Positions 29,552 through 40,440 of a stretch of 64,000 bases of DNA are shown here, piece by piece. The stretch spans positions 31,159 through 95,158 of the forward strand of contig JASANZ010002240.1 in the NCBI GenBank assembly GCA_030849805.1, given 5' to 3'. Origin of the DNA: Sergeia podlipaevii. Taxonomy: Eukaryota > Euglenozoa > Kinetoplastea > Trypanosomatida > Trypanosomatidae. Numbering within the stretch: position 1 is the first letter of the stretch; each line of letters begins with the position of its first letter. Both the position numbers and the translations under genes were made by a program. The notes under the pieces were generated by a model. It did no database searches. It was not told where the DNA came from and saw only the letters and a list, made by a program, of their open reading frames with translations.

Positions 29552-30239
29552 TTGTAGATATATATAATGTGATACTCTCCTCTTACACTAGCCCTCTAGA
29601 TCCTCCAATTCTTTTCGCTCTACACTTAAAAATAAATTGAAAAGAAACTGATTACTTCTTTTCTCTCCAGCACTCCAGATTTCCTATATTTTTTTTGATT
29701 TTTAAATGAAATCGTTCTAAGAAAAACGAATAAAACAAAATAGTATATAAATCTAAACTAAATGGACAAACAGACAAACGAAAAAAAAAAGAGTGTAAAA
29801 AAAACAGGGTGACAAAACAACCATAAAGGGGATAGCCCCCCGGGGTATACAAAAAAAAAGAAAAAAGTATCAACCGATGGTGAATTTCAGAGTTTGCTGA
29901 AGAGAAAATCTTCTCTCAACAACTTTGTTTTCTAAATATATAAATATATATGTAATTTCCTTTTCCCTCCCTTGAAAGAGCAAGCTAGAGGGTATATATG
30001 TGCAAACAAAGGAAGTGGAAAAGAGGAGAGAACATTTAAAGTAATAAATTGTGGGAAAAGATACAATAAATGTATCAAAGAAAAATGTTAAGGAACGGCA
30101 ACCGATATATATATATAAATATATATATATAACAATTAAAATGGTTGTCGGACTTTAAAGAGAAGAAAAAAAATCCGATACGTATCCATCTGTCGGTATT
30201 CAAAAGTGCGGTATGCCCCCCTGTTACCTCCACCCACCT
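29552..30239. other. A/T-rich intergenic spacer
   Basis: No gene was seen. TA runs at about 29937-29951 and 30104-30132, and several A-runs. It should contain the 3' UTR of AP-3 delta on the right. Confidence 0.6.
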
Positions 30240-33200
30240 CTACTCGCTGACTAAATCCACAATACTCGCCACTTCTTCAATCAAAGCCGTTGCCAGTGCT
30301 GCCTCCTGTGCCCGCACCGACACCGATACGCCACGCTCTCCATCCTCCGTGATTTCGCGCAGAAGCACCGCAACGTGCGCAGCATCCTGTTGATCGCCTT
30401 TACGCGCTTGCAGCAAACCATGCAGAGACATCGCATCCTTGAGCACGTCCACAGGCACCAGACGCAAGCGCTGCTGCACTACGGGCACCGCAAGAAGCAT
30501 ATTCGCACGGCGACACGGGAAAAATGCGGAGAACACCTCCGCCTCTTTCAAAGAGTCCTCCAGGACATTTGACAAAAAATGGCTACTGGAAATGCCGGCG
30601 TGCCGAGATGGCCTGGCAAAGTAGACATAGCAAAGAAAAAAAGCAAGTGGAATAGTTACCGACTTCTTGTCTCTCACGAAGCGCAGCGCCAGGGGAAAAG
30701 GCTCTTCAGTAAAAGACGCTGGCAACTGCGTAAAGCGCAGAACAATAGTCGCGCGACCTACGGAACCGCACTTGACACGGCTTGCAATGGCAACTGCCTC
30801 CTCTTCAGGCTGTTCCACATTCTTTCCATCTTCTACCTCCTCCGCCCCTGCGACAGTTGCATTCCTTGGCCGGTGCTTGCTCTTTGCATTGACCTTCTTC
30901 TCTGCCTCAGCAGGCTCCACGAACATGCTGCGGGTCGCGCTATCCGCCTTCCCGCTTCCCTCCGCCACACCAGCCTCTACCTGCAGCTCGTGCATGGTGC
31001 TTGCTGAAGACAAGTTGTAAACTTCAATACCACACGACAGTCGCGTGCCATCCCTGCGCACACGACAATCATTGACAGTTATCACTACACGCACAAGATC
31101 CGCATCGTGCAGCTGCACCGACGGCAGCGGCGGCTCTACCACGTCGCCACCGGCACTATTGCTCTTATTATTCCCATCTCTGGCGGGATGCTGCGCCTGG
31201 TGTTGCACCTGCTGAAGCTGTTGGGTATATCGCGTAGAATACGGCACAGCCACCGGTAGCACTTCGTGCGCTGACAACGCTCGGGTCACATCAATATTGC
31301 GTAAACGAAGAGTCGCTTCATCTTCTTCCGCCGAGTGCGAGCGACGCTTAGCGGCACCGCCACGGCCTGCTGCCTCCTCGGGTTTATACGAGTCCGGCTT
31401 TGACAGCTCACGGTTAACGAGAAACGTTTTCTTCTTGCCTCTTTCTTCGCCGCCATCACCTGCTTGTGTAGACTGCTTGCCATCACCGCTGGTTGATGTA
31501 CGCACGCGGTGACGGAAGGATACAGTCGCCTCTGTTGTCGCGCGATGTGTGCCCGCACTTGCCTCGTCCAGCATCGTCGAAGACGCACTTGGAGCTGCAC
31601 TACCACTGATGTAAAACGCGGAAACTTCCCTTCTGCGCTGCTCCTCACGGCGGCGCTGCTGCTCCATATTGTACTCCAGGCTGAAGTCATCATCCCCTTC
31701 GTCTTCGTCCTCTTCATCACCACCAAAAGTGTTCATGTCATCGCCATAGACGCCCCCGTGCCTGCCAGCCTCACCGCCTTGTGAAGCGGGCATGAGAGAT
31801 CCGGCATTTTCACAAAAAGGTGCAGAGAGATCAATCTCTTCCGGTACGCCGAGTGCACGCTGTGCTCCTGCAGCAACAGGAGCCAGTTCCCTGCCGTACA
31901 TAGAAGGCCCTAAGATCGGCGATACAAAAAGCTGATAGTGTACCAAGCTCGCTCGCTCCTGCACTGCCGGATGTGCGCTGCGGCAAAATCGAGAGAAAAG
32001 TGTACGTGAAACCTTGTCATCACCCACCTCGCTGTAATCTTCCTTCCTTACAGAGCTACCGCTGCTCCTGCTGGTGTAGCCACAATCATCCTCGTCCTCC
32101 GTGTCGTTCCTCACATTGTCACCATGAGTGTCCATGAGACAAGCCTTCAGCTCTGTGTACGTACACGGCACCCGCTCAGGCAGCGCACACTGCTCCTCTC
32201 CTCCACTGAGCTCCACGTGACGCGGACTCGCAGAGAACACAAAAGCGCCTATCTTCGCCACTGCGGAGAGAAAGGCGGATTGGCCATCTGCAGGAAGAAG
32301 AGCAGTGCGAGAGCACAGCAAGCGGCGGCAGGTAGCGCGCGGGTCGACCAACCAGTGGGGGAACTCTCCACAAGCAAAGGCCGCCGCACGAAGAACGCAC
32401 CATTGCGTAGAACAGCATGAAGACGCCGAGGGAGACTTTGTCTTCCCTCGACTCACATCCTCATCTCCGCTCGCTACGCTAAACAGTGAGTCGTTTGCAA
32501 GCAGCACTGAAAGCCACTCCACGCCGCTCTGGCGAACACCCGGCACACGCGTGAGGATCTCCACAATCTCCTCCTCCAGCAACGCACCGTGCCGAAAGTC
32601 ATCAATGTTTGCGACGCAAAGGTCAAGCAGAACACCAAGATACCACTCAAAGTCCTCCACAAAAGCATAATCGTCCGTGCGCGCCGCCTCGATAACTGTT
32701 TCCACCACAGCGTTAGACCACTCGTCCTCTGGTGGCGTGCGGACGCACTTGTCACACATACTATTAATTGTGGACACCATGTTTTTACGGGAAGCAAGAT
32801 CACGTAAAATACCAAGTGCCTTGAGTCGAATAGTCGGGTCTGGGTCATCTAAGCACTGAAGCATCACCGCTCGATGCGGCGCAATCAGCTTTGGATTCTC
32901 ACCCACCATACGCGACATGGCATCCAAACCGAGAAATTTGAGATTCTGGTCGGAGTCCTCAATAAAGTACTTTAGCTTTTCAAGGGCTAGCTTCGTCAGC
33001 GCAGGAACTTTCCCCATACCGTTGGCGACAGCAAGCAGGCACTCATACTGCACTGACTTGGCCGCTGTCGTGGTAATCAAGTTGGTGAGAGGTTCCACCA
33101 GCTTCTTGCCCAGTCGTGGCTCAAGGGGCGTAAAGTACCCAAACACCTTCACAATTTTGATCAGTATCCAGTTGCTGTGAACACTCGATAGCAAGGCATA

Positions 33201-33893
33201 AAATGGGACGGCAAGACCCAAGTAGTTTGTGGGATTGCGACGTGCTAGCTCGCAGAGCACACATACCACCGCCCCACGCACCGCTGTGTCCGTGTCACAC
33301 CGCTCATTGCCATCCTCAAGCTTCCCTTTCAAGAGTGGGTATGTGGGGCGTAGCGACTCAGGGTACTGAATAAACACCTTGTATAAGCTCAGTACTGCCT
33401 TCTTGCGAACATAGGTGCGAGGATGGGAAAGCAACCTCACCACGTCTGCCACGACGTCCCTGGCAAGATCTGGTGTACACACAGACGCAACACAATATAA
33501 AGCAAGTCCTATTTCATACTGGCTGGAGCTCCTCAGGTCTCGCTGCAGGAGCGCCGTTGTCAGTGGCAGGACATCTGTGTCGGCGCCGAACGTGGCACAC
33601 GCTGCAGCATATCCAATTCGCTTTTTCGCGAAAATCGTGTCGGCCATCACCTCCACAATGTGAAAACTCGCGTATGCAGAGCTATAACCCAGCATGTGAA
33701 AGTACATCGCCTTCTGAATGGCGGCCACCTTCACCGACTGCACAGTGGACCCAATCTCATCTTTTGTGTCTTTAATGAACTGCTCAATTGCAGCCTCCTC
33801 ATTGGTGGTGGATGAACTTCGCAGCTTGCACACCACCTCCGCAAGAGAATTCTGAAAGTACACCTGTGATGCATATTTAGCCACCTCGGACAT
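30240..33893 (-). CDS. AP3D1: AP-3 adaptor complex subunit delta
   Basis: A 1217-residue delta-adaptin, the large subunit of the AP-3 complex that sorts cargo from endosome/trans-Golgi to lysosome-related organelles (acidocalcisomes in trypanosomatids). The N-terminal trunk is a clear adaptin armadillo solenoid: AIQKAMYFHMLGY, then ASFHIVEVM, KKRIGYAAA, QYEIGLALYCVA, SHPRTYVRKKAVLSLYKVF and PESLRP, each collinear with the delta family. After about residue 620 comes a long hinge with acidic runs and Ser/Gly-rich sequence. The last ~280 residues return to a folded appearance and could be the appendage. The start ATG at 33893 gives the usual short lead before the first helices. Other AP-3 subunits are not in the window. 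Confidence 0.92.
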   Translation of the reverse strand: MSEVAKYASQVYFQNSLAEVVCKLRSSSTTNEEAAIEQFIKDTKDEIGSTVQSVKVAAIQKAMYFHMLGYSSAYASFHIVEVMADTIFAKKRIGYAAACATFGADTDVLPLTTALLQRDLRSSSQYEIGLALYCVASVCTPDLARDVVADVVRLLSHPRTYVRKKAVLSLYKVFIQYPESLRPTYPLLKGKLEDGNERCDTDTAVRGAVVCVLCELARRNPTNYLGLAVPFYALLSSVHSNWILIKIVKVFGYFTPLEPRLGKKLVEPLTNLITTTAAKSVQYECLLAVANGMGKVPALTKLALEKLKYFIEDSDQNLKFLGLDAMSRMVGENPKLIAPHRAVMLQCLDDPDPTIRLKALGILRDLASRKNMVSTINSMCDKCVRTPPEDEWSNAVVETVIEAARTDDYAFVEDFEWYLGVLLDLCVANIDDFRHGALLEEEIVEILTRVPGVRQSGVEWLSVLLANDSLFSVASGDEDVSRGKTKSPSASSCCSTQWCVLRAAAFACGEFPHWLVDPRATCRRLLCSRTALLPADGQSAFLSAVAKIGAFVFSASPRHVELSGGEEQCALPERVPCTYTELKACLMDTHGDNVRNDTEDEDDCGYTSRSSGSSVRKEDYSEVGDDKVSRTLFSRFCRSAHPAVQERASLVHYQLFVSPILGPSMYGRELAPVAAGAQRALGVPEEIDLSAPFCENAGSLMPASQGGEAGRHGGVYGDDMNTFGGDEEDEDEGDDDFSLEYNMEQQRRREEQRRREVSAFYISGSAAPSASSTMLDEASAGTHRATTEATVSFRHRVRTSTSGDGKQSTQAGDGGEERGKKKTFLVNRELSKPDSYKPEEAAGRGGAAKRRSHSAEEDEATLRLRNIDVTRALSAHEVLPVAVPYSTRYTQQLQQVQHQAQHPARDGNNKSNSAGGDVVEPPLPSVQLHDADLVRVVITVNDCRVRRDGTRLSCGIEVYNLSSASTMHELQVEAGVAEGSGKADSATRSMFVEPAEAEKKVNAKSKHRPRNATVAGAEEVEDGKNVEQPEEEAVAIASRVKCGSVGRATIVLRFTQLPASFTEEPFPLALRFVRDKKSVTIPLAFFLCYVYFARPSRHAGISSSHFLSNVLEDSLKEAEVFSAFFPCRRANMLLAVPVVQQRLRLVPVDVLKDAMSLHGLLQARKGDQQDAAHVAVLLREITEDGERGVSVSVRAQEAALATALIEEVASIVDLVSE

Positions 33894-34540
33894 TGTTAAA
33901 GAAAACTAAAGCGAAACAGAAAAGGAAAAGAAAAACACAATAAAAATATTTAAAAAAATGATGAAAACTCCTATAATAACGTTTGCGATGCTCTCTTATC
34001 TCTTCCTTTCAAATCCCTCAGAATCTGTTTCTTTTCCGTACTAGCGAAAACAAAAAAAAGAAGGGAGGTAAGTACGAGGAACGATAGAAAACCGAGAGGC
34101 AACCTACCAGTGCGTGTGAAGAACCTTTCAGATCCAAGATGAACGCAATCTTTTACGCGATACCTTTGATTGAGAAAATATTTCGTGATGAATACAACGG
34201 GCCACCGCCGTCAAAGCAACAAGTTACTAGATCACGAAAAATAAAGAAAAAATGGAGAAAAAGGGACGAAAATAAGTTTTGAAAAAAAAAAAAATGTACA
34301 GGAAAGATAAGCTCCCATTCAAAAAATGTTTTTTTTTTTAATATTGATACAAGAATCCTTAAAAAAAAACACACACACACACACATATATATGCGTAATA
34401 TGGCTACTCTCTAATAGAAAACGCGATTACCAAAAAAAAAGGCATCTGCTCGCTCAAAACACACGCACACCCACACAAACAATGAATGCATTCGCCACCA
34501 TTCATTCTTTCCACACCTCTAGACCTCGTGCCTACTGGTA
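33894..34540. other. Intergenic spacer
   Basis: No gene or RNA gene was recognised. A-runs at 34279-34291 and 34363-34371, T-run at 34331-34339, and an AC repeat at about 34370-34383. Confidence 0.6.
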
Positions 34541-37366
34541 CTAAAGTGTTGCTCCAAACGCCGAAGCCTTCTTCTTCTGTCTGCTCAGTACTTCATTCTT
34601 CATCTCATCCAGCTTAGCCCGCGCCTCCCGCACTGCCTCTGGTGTCTTGGCGACCACCAGCAAATATAGCGTACGTTCGCCCTCCTTCAGGCGGTACGAG
34701 TGCTTCAGCTTAGGATCAAAGTAGACTCCCTTCTTGACAATAGATGTGTTCGTGGACTCAGCGACAGTATCAAGAAAGCTGCGGCTCTGAAGCTTCCCAC
34801 GGATCACATCCGGTAAATCATTAATAGGGTACTCGCACTGAAAGCGCACATCGCATCCATCGCCGCCGGCCTCACCATTTGCAGCATCCGCTACAGCTGC
34901 AGTGGTCTTGTGTGCAAAGGCAAGCGCCTTGGCAATACGATCCTCCGCCGACACCGTGCCAGCGCCTGCCCCTGCAAGCGCAACCTGCTTGCCTGCGCCA
35001 CCATGCACCGTAAGAGCCCCGGGGCCAACCGCTCTAGCCTCATTCAAGGATCCATTCGCCAAAGACGATGATGTGCCGCCACGGACCTCCACGATCTCAA
35101 CCTCGCTCGCTGAACTGTCCGCGTCAGAATCCTCCTCAGAAGACGACGACGACGCGAACCCCTCGAGTCCTGCTGCCTTGGCTGCTTCCCTAGCGAGTGC
35201 CTTCTGATCCCTGTCAGCGAACCGCTGCGAGCGTCCCTTCATGTACCCTCGCATAAAGCTAGTGTTGTAGCGCGCATGGCCTTCCTTGCGCAGCTCGCGT
35301 ACCTTTTGCGCCACCTCGTACATTTCCTCCGGAATGTTCGACTGACCACATCTCTCAAGACCCTCCACAAGCTCTGGCATCACATCATCGTCCTTCCCAC
35401 GTGTCAAAAAGCTAACAGCTCGACCAGGCCGTCCAGCACGCCCAGTACGACCGATACGGTGCACGTACGCCTCGTAGTGGTCTGGCATTGAGTAATTAAT
35501 AACCAGGTCCAGAAATGGAATATCCAGACCTCGCTCAGCAACGCCTGTTGCAATCAGAATGAACTGCTTGCCAGGTGCAAAGTGCTCCAGAGCGAACTCG
35601 CGATCAATAGGATCCATGCCGCCATACAGTGTAGCAATGCGTGCATTGTATCCAAGGACAGACATGGACCCAAACAGTTCGTCCACCTCCTCCTTCCTCT
35701 GAACAAAGATGAGCATCAATCGCTTCTCCTCGCCCTCCTTGGCTTCTTCTCCAACTATTTCAAGAAGCTTTAGAAAGCGCGGAGAACGATTCCGCTTCAC
35801 AGTGTCCACATCGTACACTTCTTCGTCAAACACGTAGAAGCTTTGCTCCACGTTGGATGCAGGCGTCGGCTTGCCCCCAACCGAAATCTCAATTGGGTCA
35901 CTCTGCATCTGCGACAGCACCAATTTACGCAGCTCCCTGGGCATCGTTGCACTAATCATAGCCACCTGACGGTCCGGTCGCACGTTCTTCAAGAACGCCA
36001 CCACGTGCTCCATGAAACCGCTATCAAACAGTCGATCCGCCTCGTCCACAACAACAAAGGAAGTACGCGACAGTGTAATGCTGTTGCCTCCATTGGTAGT
36101 CAGCAAATCCAGAAGTCTGCCCGGGGTCGCCACCATCACATCGCACCCTGCCTTGGCGAGTTGCACATTCTCCCGCAGAGACGTCGAGCCGTAGGACGCG
36201 ACAGGTCTCAGCCCAGCAGCAGCACAGAGCTCCTCAACAAGCCCATACACCTGAGTGGCAAGTTCCTGCGTAGGTACTAAAATTAAGCCAGTGGGGCCTT
36301 GCCCTGGGCCGCACCGCGGCTGATCAACGCAGTGGCGGATAAGCGGCAGCACGTAGCTCAGTGTCTTGCCTGAGCCCGTCTTGGCGGTGATCAGGAGATC
36401 CCGACCACTCATCAGAGCCGGAGCACCGAGCGACTGTACAGCAAATGGGTTAGTATAGCCACGTGCATCAAGCACAGCAAGAACCTTATCAGGCAGTCCA
36501 GTTCCATGCCATGAGCGGAGAGGCCGTGGAGCATGTTTGCCCTTCACCTTTGCGCCATCCAAATCCCTCCACAACTGCTTCACCTCCGCTTCATTGAGCG
36601 CCTGCACGTCAGGTGGGACAATGTAAAAGTCCTTCCGAATAGGCATATAGGTCATGAGACTGTGATCGATGTACTTCAGCTTCCGCAGTGCTTTGCGTTC
36701 TTCAGGCGGCGCGCGAGGCACCTTGGCACGCACAAGACCCGCAAGAACCTCAGCAGACTCGTCCGCCGCGTTCACCGTTGTGAGAGCCAGCGCAGTAGAC
36801 GTGGTGGAGAAAGCATCCACAGGGCGTGTAAGCTCCTCACGCATGCGCTTTAAAGCCGCCTTCATCTGCTCCGCAGCCGACGTGCCAGCGCTACCAGCAG
36901 GTGCTGCGCCTCCACCAGCTGCACTCCTTCCCACCGCACCACTCTGCCTCAGCAGAGAAGTGAGATCTCCAGTACCAGCGTCGCGGAAGCCCGAGGTGGA
37001 CGCGGCAGTAGCATTGGAGAACGCCCCTGGTGCTTGGGAAGCTTGAGCAGTTGCCTTGGCATGAAGGAGCAGACGCTCTGCCACACTCATTGTCTCTGCA
37101 CTGTCCTCTTCATCACTACCACTGCTAGGTGGTTCGCTAGCGGAGGATGTGACAGGAGAATCAAAAGGATCAAAGGACGCTGCCCTGCTGCTCCCGCTAC
37201 TAGTGAGATCCTCTAAATTGCTTTCAGCATGATTAGTGCTGCCGGTATTTGCAGACGCCCCAAGACCTCCTTTTAATTCAAGACCAGGCGCGACTTTGCG
37301 CTTCTTGTGCTCTGTTTCTTGCTCCTCCAAGGAAGAAAAGCGACGCTGACGCTTCGTAGAATCCAT
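34541..37366 (-). CDS. PRP5: DEAD-box RNA helicase, Prp5/DDX46 type
   Basis: A 941-residue ATP-dependent RNA helicase. All core motifs are present: the Q-motif region (Y-T-N-P-F-A-V-Q), motif I AKTGSGKT (about 328-335), PTQELA, TPGRLLD, motif II VDEAD, motif III SAT, and motif VI HRIGRTGRAGR. An upstream W-x-G-T-G-L block, the wording IMSGRDL-like (LMSGRDLLITAKTG) and the C-terminal extension (YPINDLPDVIRGKL, then SFLDTVAEST and GERTLYLLV) are characteristic of Prp5/DDX46. That helicase remodels U2 snRNP at branch-site recognition and here would serve trans- and rare cis-splicing. The longest frame starts at TTG; the ATG at 37366 (MDSTKRQRRF) is used and lies 7 nt after a predicted acceptor AG. 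Low-complexity Ser/Ala tracts surround the core. Confidence 0.9.
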   Translation of the reverse strand: MDSTKRQRRFSSLEEQETEHKKRKVAPGLELKGGLGASANTGSTNHAESNLEDLTSSGSSRAASFDPFDSPVTSSASEPPSSGSDEEDSAETMSVAERLLLHAKATAQASQAPGAFSNATAASTSGFRDAGTGDLTSLLRQSGAVGRSAAGGGAAPAGSAGTSAAEQMKAALKRMREELTRPVDAFSTTSTALALTTVNAADESAEVLAGLVRAKVPRAPPEERKALRKLKYIDHSLMTYMPIRKDFYIVPPDVQALNEAEVKQLWRDLDGAKVKGKHAPRPLRSWHGTGLPDKVLAVLDARGYTNPFAVQSLGAPALMSGRDLLITAKTGSGKTLSYVLPLIRHCVDQPRCGPGQGPTGLILVPTQELATQVYGLVEELCAAAGLRPVASYGSTSLRENVQLAKAGCDVMVATPGRLLDLLTTNGGNSITLSRTSFVVVDEADRLFDSGFMEHVVAFLKNVRPDRQVAMISATMPRELRKLVLSQMQSDPIEISVGGKPTPASNVEQSFYVFDEEVYDVDTVKRNRSPRFLKLLEIVGEEAKEGEEKRLMLIFVQRKEEVDELFGSMSVLGYNARIATLYGGMDPIDREFALEHFAPGKQFILIATGVAERGLDIPFLDLVINYSMPDHYEAYVHRIGRTGRAGRPGRAVSFLTRGKDDDVMPELVEGLERCGQSNIPEEMYEVAQKVRELRKEGHARYNTSFMRGYMKGRSQRFADRDQKALAREAAKAAGLEGFASSSSSEEDSDADSSASEVEIVEVRGGTSSSLANGSLNEARAVGPGALTVHGGAGKQVALAGAGAGTVSAEDRIAKALAFAHKTTAAVADAANGEAGGDGCDVRFQCEYPINDLPDVIRGKLQSRSFLDTVAESTNTSIVKKGVYFDPKLKHSYRLKEGERTLYLLVVAKTPEAVREARAKLDEMKNEVLSRQKKKASAFGATL

Positions 37367-37372
37367 GCACGT

Positions 37373-37399
37373 CTTAAGAGGCAATTAAAAAAAAAAAAA
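37373..37399 (-). promoter_or_regulatory. Predicted spliced-leader acceptor for the DEAD-box helicase
   Basis: On the minus strand 13 T (37399-37387) are followed by a short C/T segment and the first AG at 37374-37373. The next ATG is at 37366, giving a very short 5' UTR and excluding the upstream TTG start. Confidence 0.5.
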
Positions 37400-37964
37400 T
37401 GCTTAAAAAAGAAGAAAGGAAAAGGCAGAAACTAAACGAGAATGGTGCTACATTTAGAGTCCAAAAAAGAGAAACACAAAACAGAAGATAAAGCGGTGTA
37501 ATAAAAAAGAAAAAAGACAAAGTGATTGCTTTTGTATGCAGCAACTAGGAAGGGAGTCCACATCCACAGGTATATATATATATATTAAGTTAAGGCAAAA
37601 CAAAAGCGCAGTCGAATATTGAAGACATTTGTAGAGGCGGTGGTAAAGACAATGCATAAAAATATAATTATCAGTTCCGTCCTCTTTCCTTCTTCCTTGC
37701 AAACACGCATGCACACACACACACATTATTTGAGCCGGAGAGAGCTGAAGTGAAAAGTCACCACAGACATCAATGCGCCGCAACAAGCAGGGGAAAAAAT
37801 GTTTTTAAAAAAAGGAATAAGAGGCAGAGGACAGAGTGCCAAAGCAGTGAAAACGAAAACTGTTCTCTGATCCTACTTCACTCTGTATTTCTGTGTCGAC
37901 CGTGTACCAAAAAAAAGGAGGAAAAAATGATAAATCTTATGAATGCCTCTGCCAACATGCGCAC
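37400..37964. other. Intergenic spacer
   Basis: No gene was seen. TA run at about 37571-37583, AC repeat at 37711-37723, and A-runs. Confidence 0.6.
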
Positions 37965-39932
37965 TCAAGATGCAAGCTCCTGCAGTTGCTTCAGCGCCGC
38001 AACATGCACCTTGTTCTCTAGCGTAAAGAGCTTGTGGCCACCGCTCATAGGAAGCGGGAATACAAGTGACTTAGGTCCCATGCAGATAAAAGAAAAAGGG
38101 CACTCCTCCTGGCGCTGCTCGGCACGAAACGTTTCATCATACGCCTCCTTATCTAGACAGTCCACCAAGTACACGTATCCAAGTAAGACTTTGGTAGGGT
38201 AGTGCTTGGGAAAGCATTGCGTTGGTGATATAAACTGCGAGTAGTGTTGCTCCACTTCAGCAATATCCATCGGCTGAGCGCTTGCAGCGTGAATCCAAAG
38301 GCGGCCACGATACGTTGTGGACCATACTCTACCCTCGTGTGTCTTAATACCCGCTACAAGCAAACTTGCCCACGGCTGGTGCATCGACAGGCACACACTG
38401 TCATCGGTGACGCGCATGGCCTGAGTGATGGTAAAGCGATCAGCGAGACCGACGCTCGGCGAAGCAACAGGCAACGCTGAGGAAACATGCAGAGCGCCTT
38501 CAGTGGGTGGGAAAGCAGCCGACTGGCCCGATGCCTGTTCCTCCACGTTGGCTGCTTCATGCGAACCCTGCATTTCAGTGGAAAGAAGACGCTGCGGATC
38601 AAACACCAGCTCTGCCCTCGCACCTTCGCGCATCTGGTCCATGAATACACTGACGTCGTCCTCAAAATACGTCTGCTGAACACGCCTTGACATCTCCACC
38701 ATGGGGCGGCTGCGTGGCAGTGCCGTGGTGGTTGCATTGTCGGCTTCGGAGGGTGAAGACTCCGCAGCACCCTTGTCGGTAACCCCAGACCCATCAGGGT
38801 TATACCAGATCTTCTGCAGAAGCGTAGGCAGAGCAGTTGCGCCGGCTCCCACGGTCGGTCCGGCATCTTCCTCCTCCTCGCCAACCTCTGCTCCATCCTT
38901 CCACTCATCGCCGCCATCACTGTCGCCATCAGGCGCCTTCTTGTTTTCGCTCGGGTTATCCACGCTCTCTGTGTCCTTCCCCACCTCACAGTCATCTAGC
39001 TTCACGTTAGGCACCATCGTCTTATTGGCAAAGTCAATATCCACCTGATACACACCACGATGCTTGAGCATCGCCTCCACACGCGCCCGTCGATAGTCCG
39101 AAACCGCGTCCTTCTGGGCTTGCGCTCGCTCCTGTGGCGAGAGCCACGCACTCTGAGGTGACAAAAGTGTCTCGGCCTGATCGTCCACCACCGCCGTACG
39201 ACGTGCTCTATTTTGAGCGTACTCAAGAAGTTTGTCTCGCCTCGCCACTGCTGCCTCGTAGTCTTGCTGGTTTCGCTGTTGAGCAGCCTCTGTGAGCTTT
39301 CCTTCCTGAGCCGCGATTTCGTCCGCGATGCAGCGCGATGGATCCAGACCACAAAAGTAGCATACATCGTCTGCCTCTTGTTCACACACGATACGACCGC
39401 AATTGGCACAGTTGGTGCGCGCGTTGTGGATCGTACCAAAACACCCACATTCAAAAAAACCCGCTTTGAGAGCACCGCTCAAGTCACCGCCATTGATTCC
39501 AATTTGGGATTGCAGTTTGTTGATGTTGATACTCTTCTTGCCACTCTTCTTACTCACCTTGGCGTGCACTGCGCCGCCTTGCTTCCCACTCGCTGGGTTA
39601 CTAGATCCATGCAAGGCTCCAAGCACTGCTGCACCAGATAGGGAGGCGCCTTGCACCCGTAAGGGGGTTTCTCCTTCAAACGCAGGCCCGTAGTCCGCCC
39701 GGCGCTTAATCACTTCAGCAGCAAAGCCCTCGCCCATTATCAGCGTGTTACTCCACTCGTACACCTCCGCACGTGTCTTGCTATCCAGAAGCTCCTTGGC
39801 CATTCCCGCCATCTCCTCTCTTTCAAGACCCAGGCAGTTGTTCGAAGAAATTTCCTTCAAGATGTACTCCGTCAGCTCGGCACTTGGAGAGGCGGGGCCT
39901 CGATTCACGGCTCCCCATCGCGTTGGTGGCAT
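37965..39932 (-). CDS. TRIP4: Activating signal cointegrator 1 (TRIP4/ASC-1) homologue
   Basis: A 655-residue protein with the two TRIP4 hallmarks in order. A Cys-rich zinc-binding segment lies at about 160-195 (CGCFGTIHN, CANCGRIVC, then CYFCG). An ASCH domain lies near the C-terminus (SVCLSMHQPWASLLVAGIKT, then EGRVWSTTYRGRLWIHA, with VLLGYVYLVDC and a final beta hairpin). In other eukaryotes TRIP4 is the scaffold of the ASC-1 complex, which handles collided ribosomes and alkylation damage; ASCH folds bind RNA-like ligands. The frame opens 22 codons earlier, but the ATG at 39932 (MPPTRWGAVNRG) leads directly into an N-terminal helical domain and is preferred. The acidic middle region (residues ~340-420) is disordered. 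Confidence 0.88.
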   Translation of the reverse strand: MPPTRWGAVNRGPASPSAELTEYILKEISSNNCLGLEREEMAGMAKELLDSKTRAEVYEWSNTLIMGEGFAAEVIKRRADYGPAFEGETPLRVQGASLSGAAVLGALHGSSNPASGKQGGAVHAKVSKKSGKKSININKLQSQIGINGGDLSGALKAGFFECGCFGTIHNARTNCANCGRIVCEQEADDVCYFCGLDPSRCIADEIAAQEGKLTEAAQQRNQQDYEAAVARRDKLLEYAQNRARRTAVVDDQAETLLSPQSAWLSPQERAQAQKDAVSDYRRARVEAMLKHRGVYQVDIDFANKTMVPNVKLDDCEVGKDTESVDNPSENKKAPDGDSDGGDEWKDGAEVGEEEEDAGPTVGAGATALPTLLQKIWYNPDGSGVTDKGAAESSPSEADNATTTALPRSRPMVEMSRRVQQTYFEDDVSVFMDQMREGARAELVFDPQRLLSTEMQGSHEAANVEEQASGQSAAFPPTEGALHVSSALPVASPSVGLADRFTITQAMRVTDDSVCLSMHQPWASLLVAGIKTHEGRVWSTTYRGRLWIHAASAQPMDIAEVEQHYSQFISPTQCFPKHYPTKVLLGYVYLVDCLDKEAYDETFRAEQRQEECPFSFICMGPKSLVFPLPMSGGHKLFTLENKVHVAALKQLQELAS

Positions 39933-40440
39933 GTCCGCAAAAAGAAAAAAAAAGTGGCAAAAGGCAGCGGGTGATAAATATCGTTCCTTTGAAAACAAAG
40001 GTGAGCAAAACAGTCCTCCCTTTCCTTTTTGCTTCCCTCACCAAATTACCCAATCTCCTTAAGATACAAAGAAAAAAACAAATAGTTAAAAAGGAAAATA
40101 AACGTATGTCAGGTACTAGCAAAGATTAGCAATAATGCTAGTTTATAAAAAAAAAAGGAGCAAAATATGAATGTATATGTAAAAAAAAAAAAAAACAATC
40201 TACGAAACTTAATCAAAGCGCAAGAAATTTTTAAAAAAAAAAGTGGAAAAGGGGGAGGGAGGGGGGGGGTCAAGCAAAACAATTGGTGACGGCAAGTATT
40301 ATAAAAAAGAAATGTCAATGATTAAAAAAAAAAGACTAAGCACTGATCTGGCACCAAACCATAGGCTCTGGGAACTGCATAACGTTCTTCTCACTTTTTT
40401 TGATATGAATACGATTTTTTATGGCATCATATTTACACAA
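39933..40440. other. Intergenic spacer with G-rich tract
   Basis: No gene was seen. A G-rich purine tract (about 40250-40269) and A-runs at 40149, 40180 and 40232. Confidence 0.6.
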